Assembly: GCA_964423425.1 (NCBI GenBank)
Contig: CAYRES010000001.1
Span: 248,001 to 312,000, forward strand
Reading direction: 5' to 3'
Length of the DNA stretch: 64,000 bases
From: CAYRES01 sp964423425
GTDB taxonomy: Bacteria > Actinomycetota > Thermoleophilia > RBG-16-64-13
The notes below the pieces were generated by a model. That model saw nothing but the letters and a program-made list of their open reading frames with translations. It had not been told where the DNA came from and made no database searches. Both the position numbers and the translations under genes were made by a program. This document shows, in pieces, positions 26,550 to 35,137 of the stretch; within the stretch, counting starts at the first letter, position 1; every line of letters starts with the position of its first letter.

Positions 26550-27087
26550 CGCCATCACGTTTCTTCGTATCCTGCTGATACCGGTGTTCATGGCCTTTCT
26601 CCTCGGCACCGTTCCTTATGGGGACGCACTTGCGGTGGGCACCTTCACGTTGGCGGCCGCGACCGATTCCCTCGACGGGTACTTCGCCAGGAGGCGCAAG
26701 CAGGTCACCATACTGGGTGCCTTTCTTGATCCGTTGGCCGACAAGCTGCTGGTGACCGCCGCGCTCCTCGCTCTCGTGCAGTTGGGGAAGATCTCGGCCT
26801 GGGTCTCCATGGTGATTATCGCGCGTGAGTTCGCCGTCTCCGGCCTGCGCATGGTGGCGGCGGCGGAGAACGTCGTCATACCGGCGAGTGTGTGGGGTAA
26901 GGTGAAGACCGCCGCTCAGATGACGGCCATAGTGTTCGTTATCGTGGATCAGGGCTGGCGTGTGGGGGTGGTGAGCGTGGGCGACCTGCTGGTGGCGGTC
27001 GCCGTGCTCGTCACCGTGGGGAGCGGGGCGGACTACTTCTTACGGGCCCGGGGGCGTCTGCGGGCACCGGCGAAGCCGGAGGGGTGA
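26536..27087 (+). CDS. pgsA: CDP-diacylglycerol-glycerol-3-phosphate 3-phosphatidyltransferase, probable CTG start
   Basis: Integral membrane enzyme making phosphatidylglycerol phosphate. The CDP-alcohol signature DSLDGYFARRRKQ...GAFLDPLADK (D-x2-DG-x2-AR-x8-G-x3-D-x3-D) is complete. Homologues begin MNLPNAITxLRI...; that segment is encoded here from 26536 (LNLPNAITFLRILLIPV), upstream of the first GTG at 26584, in a frame opened only by a TGA at 26530. No ATG, GTG or TTG is available there, but CTG 26536 has GAGGTG 8 bases upstream. This start gives 183 residues, the family length, and a 14-base overlap with rimO. Confidence 0.88.
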   Translation: MNLPNAITFLRILLIPVFMAFLLGTVPYGDALAVGTFTLAAATDSLDGYFARRRKQVTILGAFLDPLADKLLVTAALLALVQLGKISAWVSMVIIAREFAVSGLRMVAAAENVVIPASVWGKVKTAAQMTAIVFVIVDQGWRVGVVSVGDLLVAVAVLVTVGSGADYFLRARGRLRAPAKPEG

Positions 27088-27126
27088 CAGACGAGCAGCC
27101 GCGAGACTTCTCTGAAGAGACCCGAC

Positions 27127-27714
27127 CTGCCCGTCGGGTCTTCCGCAGCGCCCGGGCACGACGGGCGCGGGGAGGGTGCCCGCCTCTTCGTAGCTGTGCC
27201 TCTCCCTCCCGGGTTGCTGCCTCACGTGCAGGCGGTGCAGGTACTGTTGCCGTCCACACCCGGGCTCCGCCTTCTCAAGCCGGAGCAGCTCCACGTCACG
27301 CTGGCCTTCATCGGCGAAGTGAGCGCGGAGAAGGGCAGGGCCGCTCAGTCGGTGGTGGAGGAACTGGCGGAGAGTCTGGGAGGGACGGCACTCCTGGAGG
27401 ATTTCCTGCTGCTACCCTCGTCGGCGCATCCCCGCGTGGTGACCTTGAGTATTACGGATACGTCCGGGGTGTTTGCTAGGCTGTACGAGATGGTGATCAC
27501 AGGCCTCGAGCAGGCGGGGGTCATGCGGCGCGAGAAGCGGCCATTCCGGCCCCATCTCACCATCGCTCGGGTGAAGTCGGGCAGAGTCCAACCAAAGGCT
27601 GATGCGGCAACCGTGGTGTATGCGATAGAGTCGGTGCGGTTGTACCGGAGCCGTCTCGCGCGTACTGGGGCAGAGTACACTGTGATTACAGAACGGAGGC
27701 TTGGAGCGCCGTAG
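27127..27714 (+). CDS. thpR: RNA 2',3'-cyclic phosphodiesterase (2'-5' RNA ligase family), start uncertain
   Basis: 2H phosphoesterase with both catalytic motifs, HVTLAFIGE and HLTIARVK, about 110 residues apart. The first beta strand RLFVAVPLPPG, normally at the N-terminus, is encoded from about 27178, upstream of the first GTG (27196), so the protein must begin earlier. CTG 27127 with a weak GAAGAG site is one choice. The other is GTG 27084, which overlaps the pgsA stop as GTGA but lies in a different frame and would need a one-base shift near the G-run 27163-27176. The family is often found near recA. Confidence 0.75.
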   Translation: MPVGSSAAPGHDGRGEGARLFVAVPLPPGLLPHVQAVQVLLPSTPGLRLLKPEQLHVTLAFIGEVSAEKGRAAQSVVEELAESLGGTALLEDFLLLPSSAHPRVVTLSITDTSGVFARLYEMVITGLEQAGVMRREKRPFRPHLTIARVKSGRVQPKADAATVVYAIESVRLYRSRLARTGAEYTVITERRLGAP

Positions 27715-27794
27715 TAGGGTGGGGCGAGAGAGAAGCCGATGCGCGACAACAAGCTGATGCCCACCGGTAGGGCTAAGGCTGCGAGGGAGGCGAC

Positions 27795-28931
27795 GTGGAG
27801 AAAGACAAAGCGTTGGAGATGGCGGTCGTGCAGATCGAACGCCAGTACGGCAAGGGCGCCGTCATGCGCATGGGCGATGAGTCTCTGGGTATGCGGGTGG
27901 CAGTCATCCCCACCGGTTCGCTGGCGCTCGATCTTGCGCTGGGTGTAGGGGGTGTTCCCCGAGGCCGGGTGGTGGAGATATTCGGGCCCGAATCGAGTGG
28001 AAAGACCACGCTCGCCTTCCACATCATCGCCGAAGCCCAGAAGCGCGGGGGCAAAGCGGCTTTCATCGATGCCGAGCATGCCATGGACCCGGTGTATGCC
28101 CGCCGCATCGGCGTGAAGGTCGACGACCTGCTTCTGTCGCAGCCCGACCACGGCGAGCAGGCCCTCGAGATCGCTGAGCTTCTCATTCGCAGTGGCGCCC
28201 TTGACGTGTTGGTCATCGACTCGGTGGCCGCACTGACGCCGCGGGCCGAGATCGAGGGCGACATGGGCGACTCCCACGTGGGCCTTCAGGCCCGACTCAT
28301 GAGCCAGGCTTTGCGCAAGTTGGCTGCCACCATCAACAAGACGCAGACCACCGCGATCTTCATCAACCAATTGCGGGAGAGAGTGGGGGTCATGTTCGGC
28401 AATCCCGAGACCACCACCGGGGGCCGGGCGCTCAAGTTCTACGCCTCGGTCCGACTCGATATCCGCCGCATCGAGACGCTCAAGGAAGGCGACACCGCAA
28501 TGGGCAACCGCGTGCGGGTGCGCGTGGTCAAGAACAAGGTTGCGCCTCCTTTCAAGCAGGCCGAGTTCGATATCATGTTCGGCACCGGTATCTCCTATGA
28601 GGGTGACGTGCTCGATCTGGGCGTCGATCACGGGGCGGTACAGAAGAGCGGATCATGGTTCTCCTACGGAGATCAGCGCTTGGGCCAGGGGCGTGAGAAC
28701 GTGAAAGCCTTCTTGCGCGACAACCCGGATCTCACCGGGGCCATCAGGCGCGATGTGGTGAGGATGGTGAGCCCCGAGTGGTTGGCCGACGAGGCCGCCG
28801 AGGAGTCGCCGCCTGAGTCCGAGATTGTGGCCCGGGCACGCGACGACGCCGAAGGGAAGGCGCAGAAGGGCGAGGCCGCTCCGGCTTCGGGCCCGGCCGC
28901 GGAGAAACGCGCTCCGGCAGGTAAGAGCTGA
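27795..28931 (+). CDS. recA: Recombinase RecA
   Basis: DNA strand-exchange and SOS co-protease. The 378-residue protein starts VEKDKALEMAVVQIERQYGKG and has Walker A GPESSGKTT, LVIDSVAALTP (Walker B) and the L2 region TIFINQLRERVGVMFGNPETTTGGRALKF in near-consensus form, followed by an acidic/Ala-rich tail. The GTG start has GGGAGG 5 bases before it. I see no Gram-positive LexA box in the 80 bases upstream. recX follows 72 bases later. Confidence 0.97.
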   Translation: MEKDKALEMAVVQIERQYGKGAVMRMGDESLGMRVAVIPTGSLALDLALGVGGVPRGRVVEIFGPESSGKTTLAFHIIAEAQKRGGKAAFIDAEHAMDPVYARRIGVKVDDLLLSQPDHGEQALEIAELLIRSGALDVLVIDSVAALTPRAEIEGDMGDSHVGLQARLMSQALRKLAATINKTQTTAIFINQLRERVGVMFGNPETTTGGRALKFYASVRLDIRRIETLKEGDTAMGNRVRVRVVKNKVAPPFKQAEFDIMFGTGISYEGDVLDLGVDHGAVQKSGSWFSYGDQRLGQGRENVKAFLRDNPDLTGAIRRDVVRMVSPEWLADEAAEESPPESEIVARARDDAEGKAQKGEAAPASGPAAEKRAPAGKS

Positions 28932-29003
28932 TACCGGGGTGCAGTCGGTTCCTCCGGGGGTCCTCGAGGGGCTGCCATTTCAGGGGAAGGAGCGGGCAGG
29001 TTC

Positions 29004-29630
29004 GTGACACCCGAAGAAAGAGCCGCCGACACCGGTCTCGCCCGGGAGAAGGCCCTCACCTTCCTCGAATACCGTGATCGCACCCGCAGGGAGGTACAGC
29101 TGCGGCTTCGGCGCTATGGCTTCGAGGCGGAGGTCATCAGCGAGGTATGCGGGTGGCTCGAGGGCATGGATCTTCTCAACGACCGGCGCTTTGCCGAACG
29201 CTACGCGGCAGAAAAGGTGGCGGCCGGGTGGGGAGCGAGGCGCATAGTGAGTGAGTTGGGGAGAAAGGGAGTCGACCGTTCGCTTGCATCTCGGGCGGCA
29301 TCCACGGCCCTTCGAGAGGAAGGCGCCGCACCGGGGGGTGCACGTGGGTTATCAGCCGCTCCGCCCGGCGTTATGGCAGCCGGTCTCGTCGACATGGTGG
29401 TTCGGCGCTTCGGCCCGTTACTTGCGAGCGACCCGCAGAAGGCTACACGCCGGGCGGCCGATTTCTTGGCCCGCCGGGGCCACGAGTGGAGTGCCATTGA
29501 CTGGGTGGTAGGTGAAGCTCGGCGCCGGGTGGCGGGTGCTCAAGATGCCGAGGGGCCCGCGCAGAATGCCGAGGGGCCGGACCTGGGTGACCACATTCCT
29601 GATCAGGATCATGCCGAGGACGCAGAGTAG
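29004..29630 (+). CDS. recX: Regulatory protein RecX
   Basis: Modulator that caps or destabilises RecA filaments. The 208-residue protein has the repeat-helix pattern of the family: AREKALTFLEYRDRTRREVQLRL, a second unit LLNDRRFAERYAAEKVAAGWG.RRI, and a third near the C-terminus, with a Gly/Ala-rich insertion around residues 105-125. The C-terminus has a short repeated DAEGPAQNAEGP stretch that looks unstructured. The start is GTG, and adjacency to recA supports the call. Confidence 0.9.
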   Translation: MTPEERAADTGLAREKALTFLEYRDRTRREVQLRLRRYGFEAEVISEVCGWLEGMDLLNDRRFAERYAAEKVAAGWGARRIVSELGRKGVDRSLASRAASTALREEGAAPGGARGLSAAPPGVMAAGLVDMVVRRFGPLLASDPQKATRRAADFLARRGHEWSAIDWVVGEARRRVAGAQDAEGPAQNAEGPDLGDHIPDQDHAEDAE

Positions 29631-29638
29631 GAGCGCAA

Positions 29639-29667
29639 CCTTATGGTAGTACCAACGGACCATAAGG
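29639..29667 (+). terminator. Hairpin after recX, probable terminator
   Basis: CCTTATGGT (29639-29647) pairs perfectly with ACCATAAGG (29659-29667) across an 11-base loop, followed by GTTTCC. The stem is AT-richer than others here and the T-run is short. It starts 9 bases after the recX stop and just before a promoter, consistent with transcription stop and restart. Confidence 0.5.
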
Positions 29668-29673
29668 GTTTCC

Positions 29674-29703
29674 TTGACGACCGGGTTTGCACGAGAGTAA
29701 ACT
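29674..29703 (+). promoter_or_regulatory. Sigma-70-type promoter between recX and rny
   Basis: TTGACG (29674-29679), 18 bases, TAAACT (29698-29703). Both boxes are close to consensus and lie in an AT-richer stretch right after a terminator-like hairpin. Expected start of transcription is near 29710, about 330 bases before rny, giving an unusually long leader or a separate small RNA. Confidence 0.6.
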
Positions 29704-29709
29704 GCTTGA

Positions 29710-30038
29710 TGCTAGTGACGAACGGTTGACGACGGTTCTTCGTGGTCCTGCTCGTATCGATATAGATAACCTGCATGTCTGCGAATCCTTTGGAGATTCG
29801 ATAGAGCGCCTGGGAATGTGTTCCTGTACGGAGGTGTGGACATCAGCATGTGAGATCCGGGCGCGGAGTCGTCCGCGTCGATGTTCCTGACTGACGGCAT
29901 TCCTAGTTCCCTCTTCTAGCGGGCGGTTTCTTCGCGCGCCATGTGCGAGTAGTCGCTGCTCTCGTTCTGTCGTCGCCTTTCCACCGGCAAGGACTTACGT
30001 TATGTGCATGGCTGTGGCCAAACTGGAGTGGTGATGAC
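29710..30038 (+). other. Structured non-coding region upstream of rny (candidate leader or small RNA)
   Basis: About 330 bases without a convincing gene, clearly poorer in GC at its left end than the flanking genes. It contains several hairpins: CGAATC/GATTCG (near 29782-29800), GGGAA-TGTG-TTCC (near 29812-29824) and CGCGGA-GTCG-TCCGCG (near 29862-29878), the last enclosed by GGACATC and GATGTTCC. A TTG-started frame at 29687-29890 could encode 67 residues but has no ribosome site and no recognisable similarity. I cannot match the region to tmRNA, 6S, SRP or a known riboswitch. Confidence 0.4.
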
Positions 30039-31592
30039 ATGAGCGGCATCGTAATCGCGGTAGTGATAGTGCTCGCTGTGGCTGTGGTGGCACTCGTGGC
30101 CGTCATGGTGGCATTGGTGTTGCGGCGCAAGGCGGGCGAATCCAAGATCGCCTCTGCAGAGGACGAAGCGCAGAAGCTGAGAGATGAAGGCCTCCGGCAG
30201 GTTGAGGCCATGCAGCGGGAGGCCCGGCTCGAACTCAAAGAGGAGCTGCACCGCCTGCGCACCGACACCGAGAACGAACTCAAGGAGCGGCGCCAAGAGC
30301 TCCTACAGCTCGAGAAGCGGCTGATGCAGAAGGAAGAGGCCCTCGATGAAAAGCAGCGGGAGCTGGGCCGCAAAGAGCAGTCGGTGATCGATCGTGAAGC
30401 TCATTACAAGCGGGTGGTTGAGGAAGCCGAAGCATCGCTCAAAGAGCAGAAGAAGGTCCTTGAAGACATCTCCGGACTGACTCAAGAAGCGGCGAAGGAG
30501 CTTCTGCTCAAGAAGGCCGAAGACGAGGTCCGCCATGATATGGCCAAGATGGTGCGGGCCATAGAAGAGGATGCCCGGCGCGACGGCGAGGGCAAGGCGC
30601 GGCACATTCTCTCCCAGTGTATTCAGCGTACGGCGGCCAACCATGTGGCCGACACCACGGTGTCGGTGGTCCCACTTCCCTCCGATGACATGAAAGGCCG
30701 CATAATCGGCCGCGAGGGCCGCAACATCCGCACCTTGGAGAATCTCACCGGTATCGACTTCATCATCGATGACACACCCGAGGCGGTGGTTCTCTCCGGG
30801 TTCGACACGGTCCGCCGGGAAGTGGCCCGCCTCACCTTGGCCAAGCTGGTGGTGGATGGGCGCATCCACCCGGCCAAGATAGAGGAGATGTTCACGAAAG
30901 CGAAGGAGGAGGTCGACAGGGAGATCAGGGAGACGGGCGAGCAGGCTACCTTCGACGCCGATATCCATGGGCTTGCGCCGGAAGTGGTGAAGCTCCTCGG
31001 GAGGCTGAAGTTCCGCACCAGCTACGGCCAGAACGTGCTCTCACACTCCTTGGAGGTGGCACACCTCGCCGGTCTCATGGCCGCCGAGATCGGTGCGAAC
31101 GTGAAAGTGTCGAAGAGGGCAGGGCTGCTTCACGACCTGGGCAAGGCCGTCGACCACGAGGTCGAAGGTTCCCACGCAGTCATCGGCGCCAACCTCGCGC
31201 GCAGGTATAGCGAGAACGAGTCGGTGGTGCACGTCATCGAGGCCCACCACAACGACATCGATCCCGCGACGGTCGAGGCTGTGTTGGTAGCGGCCGCCGA
31301 TGCCGTCTCGGGTGCCCGCCCGGGTGCCCGTCGGGAGACCCTCGAGACTTACATCAAGCGCCTGGAGCGCTTGGAGAACATCGCCGAGGCCAAGAGCGGT
31401 GTGGAGAAGTGCTACGCGATCCAGGCTGGCCGAGAGATAAGGGTCATGGTCAAGCCGGAGGAGGTCGACGATGACGAGGCCGCCCTCCTCTGCCACGAGA
31501 TCGCGAAGGAGATCGAACAGGAACTCGACTATCCGGGGCAGATCCGGGTGACGGTGATCCGGGAGAGCCGCGCGGTAGACTACGCGAAGTAA
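30039..31592 (+). CDS. rny: Ribonuclease Y
   Basis: Membrane-anchored endoribonuclease that initiates mRNA decay. From ATG 30039 the protein is 517 residues: an N-terminal transmembrane helix (residues 2-26), a long charged coiled coil (about 30-190), a KH domain with GRIIGREGRNIRTLENLTGIDF, and an HD domain with HSLEVAHLAGLMA and LLHDLGKAVDHEVEG (about 330-430). A GGAG lies 10 bases before the start. Frame extension to 29943 would precede the membrane helix with non-family residues and is rejected. Confidence 0.95.
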   Translation: MSGIVIAVVIVLAVAVVALVAVMVALVLRRKAGESKIASAEDEAQKLRDEGLRQVEAMQREARLELKEELHRLRTDTENELKERRQELLQLEKRLMQKEEALDEKQRELGRKEQSVIDREAHYKRVVEEAEASLKEQKKVLEDISGLTQEAAKELLLKKAEDEVRHDMAKMVRAIEEDARRDGEGKARHILSQCIQRTAANHVADTTVSVVPLPSDDMKGRIIGREGRNIRTLENLTGIDFIIDDTPEAVVLSGFDTVRREVARLTLAKLVVDGRIHPAKIEEMFTKAKEEVDREIRETGEQATFDADIHGLAPEVVKLLGRLKFRTSYGQNVLSHSLEVAHLAGLMAAEIGANVKVSKRAGLLHDLGKAVDHEVEGSHAVIGANLARRYSENESVVHVIEAHHNDIDPATVEAVLVAAADAVSGARPGARRETLETYIKRLERLENIAEAKSGVEKCYAIQAGREIRVMVKPEEVDDDEAALLCHEIAKEIEQELDYPGQIRVTVIRESRAVDYAK

Positions 31593-31605
31593 AGCCGGTG
31601 AGCTG

Positions 31606-33006
31606 GTGCTGACAGGCGACGCTCACGATCGGCCCGGCGGGGTTGCGGACGCCGCTGTGGTGACAGACAGCTTCCCGCGCACCTTCTACTTGAGGTCGTT
31701 CGGCTGCCAGATGAACGATCACGACGCCGAGCGCATCCACGGCATGCTGGCCGATATGGGAGTCCGGCGGGTGGAGGCGCCTGAAGAAGCCGATCTTCTC
31801 GTCTTCAACACCTGCTCCATCAGAGAGAAGGCCGACAGCCGGCTCCTCGGCCATCTGGGGGGTGCAAAGCGGCTGAAACAGGCGGATCCCGGACGCATCG
31901 TGGCGGTCACCGGATGTCTGCCGCAGAGCCGTGGGAACGCATTCTTCCGTGACCATCCCTACGTGGACATTCTTCTCGGGCCGCAGAGTCTCCACGAGCT
32001 TCCCTTCCAGTTGCGACGGAAGCTGGACGGCGAGACCGGTTGCAGTTCCTTCCAAGAGCACACCTCCACCTTCAGCGCCGAGCTCTCCCGCGCCCGGGTG
32101 GAGGGTCCGCGTGCTTGGCTACAAATCATGACCGGCTGCACGAACTATTGTTCGTACTGCATCGTACCGTATGTGCGCGGTCCCGAAGCATCCCGGCAGC
32201 CGGGAGACATCGTGGAGGAGGCGGAGCGTCTTGCCGCTGAAGGTGTGCGGGAGATCACGCTTCTCGGCCAGAATGTCAACGCCTACGGAAGAGAACCCGG
32301 CTTCACGGGGCGCACCGACTTCGCCGGTCTGCTGCACCTGTTGGCTGCGGTTCCCGGTCTCGCGCGAATCCGCTTCATGACCTCGCACCCCCGGGACGTC
32401 TCACCAGAACTCATCGGGACGATGGCCCGACTTCCCACCGTGTGCGAACACCTGCACCTGCCCGCCCAGTCAGGCAGCGACGCAATCCTTGCCGCCATGA
32501 GGCGCGGATACACGCGGGAGGACTACCTGAGACTTGTCGACCGACTGCGCGAAAGCATTCCCGGACTGGCACTCAGCAGCGACCTCATCGTCGGCTTCCC
32601 CGGCGAGACGGACGAGGATTTCGAAGACACCCTCTCCTTGGTTGAGCGCTCGGGGTTCCATACGGCATTCACCTTCATCTACTCGCCCCGCCCGAGGACC
32701 CGGGCGATCGATCTTCCCGGGCGCGTGGATCGCTCGGTCGCGGAGGCCAGAGTGGAGAGGCTCATCGCGCTCGTACAACAGCAGGCCGAAGCGGCCAATC
32801 GAGCGTTGGTCGGGGAGGAGGTGGAGGTGTTGGTGGAGCGGTCCAGCCGGCACGATCCCGATATGTGGATGGGACGAACCCGCACCCACAAGACCGTGAA
32901 CTTTCGTGGGGCCGCCTCTCCGGGTGACCTGCTGATGGTCAAGGTGGAAGCCGCTACCTCCACGAGCCTCCGGGGTTCTCAGGGGGTGGCGGTGAATGAG
33001 CGCTAG
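31606..33006 (+). CDS. miaB: tRNA-2-methylthio-N6-dimethylallyladenosine synthase MiaB
   Basis: Radical-SAM methylthiotransferase acting at A37 after MiaA. The 466-residue protein has SFGCQMNDHDAERI, FNTCSIREKAD and VTGCLPQS for the auxiliary cluster, the SAM motif GCTNYCSYCIVPYVRG, and a C-terminal TRAM domain. The GTG at 31606 follows GGTGAG; GTG 31657 or 31660 would shorten it to a more typical N-terminus (VTDSFPRTFYLRSFGCQMN). It overlaps miaA by 11 bases, a natural functional pair. Confidence 0.94.
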   Translation: MLTGDAHDRPGGVADAAVVTDSFPRTFYLRSFGCQMNDHDAERIHGMLADMGVRRVEAPEEADLLVFNTCSIREKADSRLLGHLGGAKRLKQADPGRIVAVTGCLPQSRGNAFFRDHPYVDILLGPQSLHELPFQLRRKLDGETGCSSFQEHTSTFSAELSRARVEGPRAWLQIMTGCTNYCSYCIVPYVRGPEASRQPGDIVEEAERLAAEGVREITLLGQNVNAYGREPGFTGRTDFAGLLHLLAAVPGLARIRFMTSHPRDVSPELIGTMARLPTVCEHLHLPAQSGSDAILAAMRRGYTREDYLRLVDRLRESIPGLALSSDLIVGFPGETDEDFEDTLSLVERSGFHTAFTFIYSPRPRTRAIDLPGRVDRSVAEARVERLIALVQQQAEAANRALVGEEVEVLVERSSRHDPDMWMGRTRTHKTVNFRGAASPGDLLMVKVEAATSTSLRGSQGVAVNER

Positions 33007-34189
33007 GAGCTGCCGAGGCGGCCCGAACGGCGGAACGGCTGAGCCGAGGATCGACTCCCTGCCCGCGCAGGAGACGAGGTCGTCGAGGGTGATTGCCGTG
33101 TTCGGCCCCACCGGCGTGGGCAAGACGGCTGTCGGGGTCGCGGTGGCCGAGTACTTCGGAGTTCGCGTCGTATCCTGTGATTCGATGCAGCTCTACCGGG
33201 GCTTCCCCGTGCTCACCAACCAGCCCTCGTCCGCTGAACACGAAAAGGCGCCGCACGCGCTTGTGGGGGTGCTGGAGCCCGAAGAGGAGTGGTCGGCGGC
33301 GCGGTACGCGCAGGCCGCCGCCACCCTGATTGACGAGGACGTCGGCCGCCGCGGTGTGGCCGTGCTGGTAGGGGGCACCGGTCTGTACCTGCGGGCGGCA
33401 CTGGCTCCACTCGCCATGCGTACCCCAGGCGATCCACTGCTTCGAGCCGAGCTGGAGACGCGGGCGAAGCGTGACGGGGGCCACGGGCTTCATGGGGAGC
33501 TGGCGTCTCTGGACCCTGAGGCCGCAGCTTCCATCCATCCACACAATGTACGTCGGACGATCCGGGCGCTCGAGGCCGTTCTTGCACATGGTCCCGGCTC
33601 CTGGTCGGGCAGGCAGGACCTGTGGCGCCCGGACTTTCGCCACCCGACCCTCGTGGTGGGATTGCGGGCCGAGCGTGAACTGCTCTACGAGCGCATCAAT
33701 CGCCGCACCCAAGAGATGCTTACAGGAGGCGCGGTGGACGAGGTTCGCTCGTATCTCGCCACTCAGGCCGGCACGAAGACAGAGAAGCAGTCCGCCGGGG
33801 GCTTGGCCGCTCCTGCCGGCGGGGAAGGGCACGAAGCGGCCGCGGGTGTTCCTGTGCCTGATGGCCGACACGGGGCCGCTGCGGCTGCGACCGAGGGCGA
33901 TGGCCGACACAGGGCCGCCGATACCGATGGGCCTCGGGGCATACGTAGGGCCATAGGGTTTCGCGAGATCGAGGCCCACCTGCGCGGAGAGATAACCGCC
34001 GATGAAGCTGCGGCGGCCATGGCCGCCGCCACCCGTGCCTATGCGAGGCGCCAACTGACCTGGATGCGCAGGCTGCCCGGCGCTGTTATCATTGATACCT
34101 CCTGGCGGGAGCCCGGCGGCATTGCGCAGGAGATCATCGACATGTGCGAGGGCGGCGGTGGAGTTCAGCAAGTGGGAAGGCCTGGGTAA
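32996..34189 (+). CDS. miaA: tRNA dimethylallyltransferase MiaA with low-complexity insertion
   Basis: Transfers dimethylallyl from DMAPP to A37 of tRNAs reading UNN codons, thereby using the product of the MEP pathway genes at the left end. The 397-residue protein has the P-loop FGPTGVGKTAV, VSCDSMQLYRGF, LVGGTGLYLRAAL, and C-terminal IGFREIEAHL and ARRQLTWMRR. At about residues 258-315 a Gly/Ala/Asp-rich insertion replaces the usual short loop, and it contains an in-frame 20-base direct repeat (33860-33879 and 33899-33918, one mismatch, 39 bases apart). The ATG overlaps miaB. Confidence 0.93.
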   Translation: MSARSCRGGPNGGTAEPRIDSLPAQETRSSRVIAVFGPTGVGKTAVGVAVAEYFGVRVVSCDSMQLYRGFPVLTNQPSSAEHEKAPHALVGVLEPEEEWSAARYAQAAATLIDEDVGRRGVAVLVGGTGLYLRAALAPLAMRTPGDPLLRAELETRAKRDGGHGLHGELASLDPEAAASIHPHNVRRTIRALEAVLAHGPGSWSGRQDLWRPDFRHPTLVVGLRAERELLYERINRRTQEMLTGGAVDEVRSYLATQAGTKTEKQSAGGLAAPAGGEGHEAAAGVPVPDGRHGAAAAATEGDGRHRAADTDGPRGIRRAIGFREIEAHLRGEITADEAAAAMAAATRAYARRQLTWMRRLPGAVIIDTSWREPGGIAQEIIDMCEGGGGVQQVGRPG

Positions 34190-35012
34190 CGACTACATCA
34201 TCCTGGAGGCTGCGACGCTTCCAGGCCCTCTCGACGCGGGCAGGATAGCCCTCCTCTGCGATCGGCACACCGGTGTGGGGGCCGACGGCATCCTCGTTCA
34301 TCACGTCGTGCGCGTAGAAGACGACGTTTCCTCCACCTCGCGGGCGGGGTCTTGGGACCGGCCTCTGGTGGCGCGCATGCAGGTCTTCAATCCCGACGGC
34401 AGCGAAGCCGAGATGTGTGGTAACGGCATACGCATGTTCGCCAAGTATCTGCGCGGGAGAGATCTTGCCCCGGACGGTCCTTTCGTCATTCTGACTGCGG
34501 CGGGTCCCATCACACCCGAGCTTCTGCCCGACGGACGGGTGCGGGTGGGCATGGGAAAGGCGCGCGTGGCCGAGCAGAGAGAGCTGCAGGCCGCCGGTAT
34601 GACTTTCACCTACCACGCCGTCGACGTGGGCAATCCGCACTGTGTGATCCAGTATGCAGATCTCGAGGCTCTTCCCCTCTCTGAGTGGGGTCCGGCCGTG
34701 GAGCGCAACGATGCCTTCCCCAATCGCACCAACGTGGAGTTCGTGCGTCTGGAGGCGGATGGAAGCATCACCATGAGGGTGTGGGAGCGGGGAGTAGGGG
34801 AGACGAACGCCTGCGGCACGGGAGCGACGGCGGTGGGGGCGGCGGCGATAGGGTTGGGGCTCGCTGTGAGCCCTGTTGTGGTGCATCTGCTGGGCGGCGA
34901 CCTCGAGATCGACCTCACGGCCGACGGGAGCGCGGTGATGACCGGCCCGGCGTCGGAGGTGTTCAGCGGGCGGGCAAGCGCCGACCTGTTGAGGCGCCTG
35001 GGGTGGGAGTAG
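34158..35012 (+). CDS. dapF: Diaminopimelate epimerase
   Basis: Interconverts LL- and meso-diaminopimelate through two catalytic cysteines. The 284-residue protein starts VEFSKWEGLGNDYI and has Cys87 in MCGNGIRMFAKYL and Cys219 in NACGTGATAVG. GTG 34158 has GAGGG 5 bases upstream and overlaps miaA by 32 bases; the longer frame adds non-family residues. A small extra loop (residues 54-70) precedes the MQVFNPDGSEAEMCGN segment. dapL, its functional partner, follows. Confidence 0.95.
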   Translation: MEFSKWEGLGNDYIILEAATLPGPLDAGRIALLCDRHTGVGADGILVHHVVRVEDDVSSTSRAGSWDRPLVARMQVFNPDGSEAEMCGNGIRMFAKYLRGRDLAPDGPFVILTAAGPITPELLPDGRVRVGMGKARVAEQRELQAAGMTFTYHAVDVGNPHCVIQYADLEALPLSEWGPAVERNDAFPNRTNVEFVRLEADGSITMRVWERGVGETNACGTGATAVGAAAIGLGLAVSPVVVHLLGGDLEIDLTADGSAVMTGPASEVFSGRASADLLRRLGWE

Positions 35013-35137
35013 AAGCTGGCGTGGGCGTGGAAGTGCACGCCGAGAGGTGGGGAAGACGAGAAATGCCATGGGGGCGGAGCGGCCGAGGCCGCGCACGGTA
35101 GGTCGAGGACCTGTGTGTCATCTCCAAGGAGGGTTCG

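Noticed and set aside
27084..27479. 131-codon frame starting at the GTGA overlap with pgsA
   Set aside because: Only its first 30 or so codons could be real, as an N-terminus of thpR after a frameshift; the rest is out of frame with the conserved phosphoesterase motifs.
29726..29769. A second TTGACG (29726) with TATAGAT (29761) as a promoter
   Set aside because: The spacing of 29 bases is far too long for a sigma-70 promoter.
29687..29890. Possible 67-residue protein from TTG 29687
   Set aside because: The start lies upstream of the predicted transcription start, no ribosome site is visible, and the region has RNA-like hairpins.
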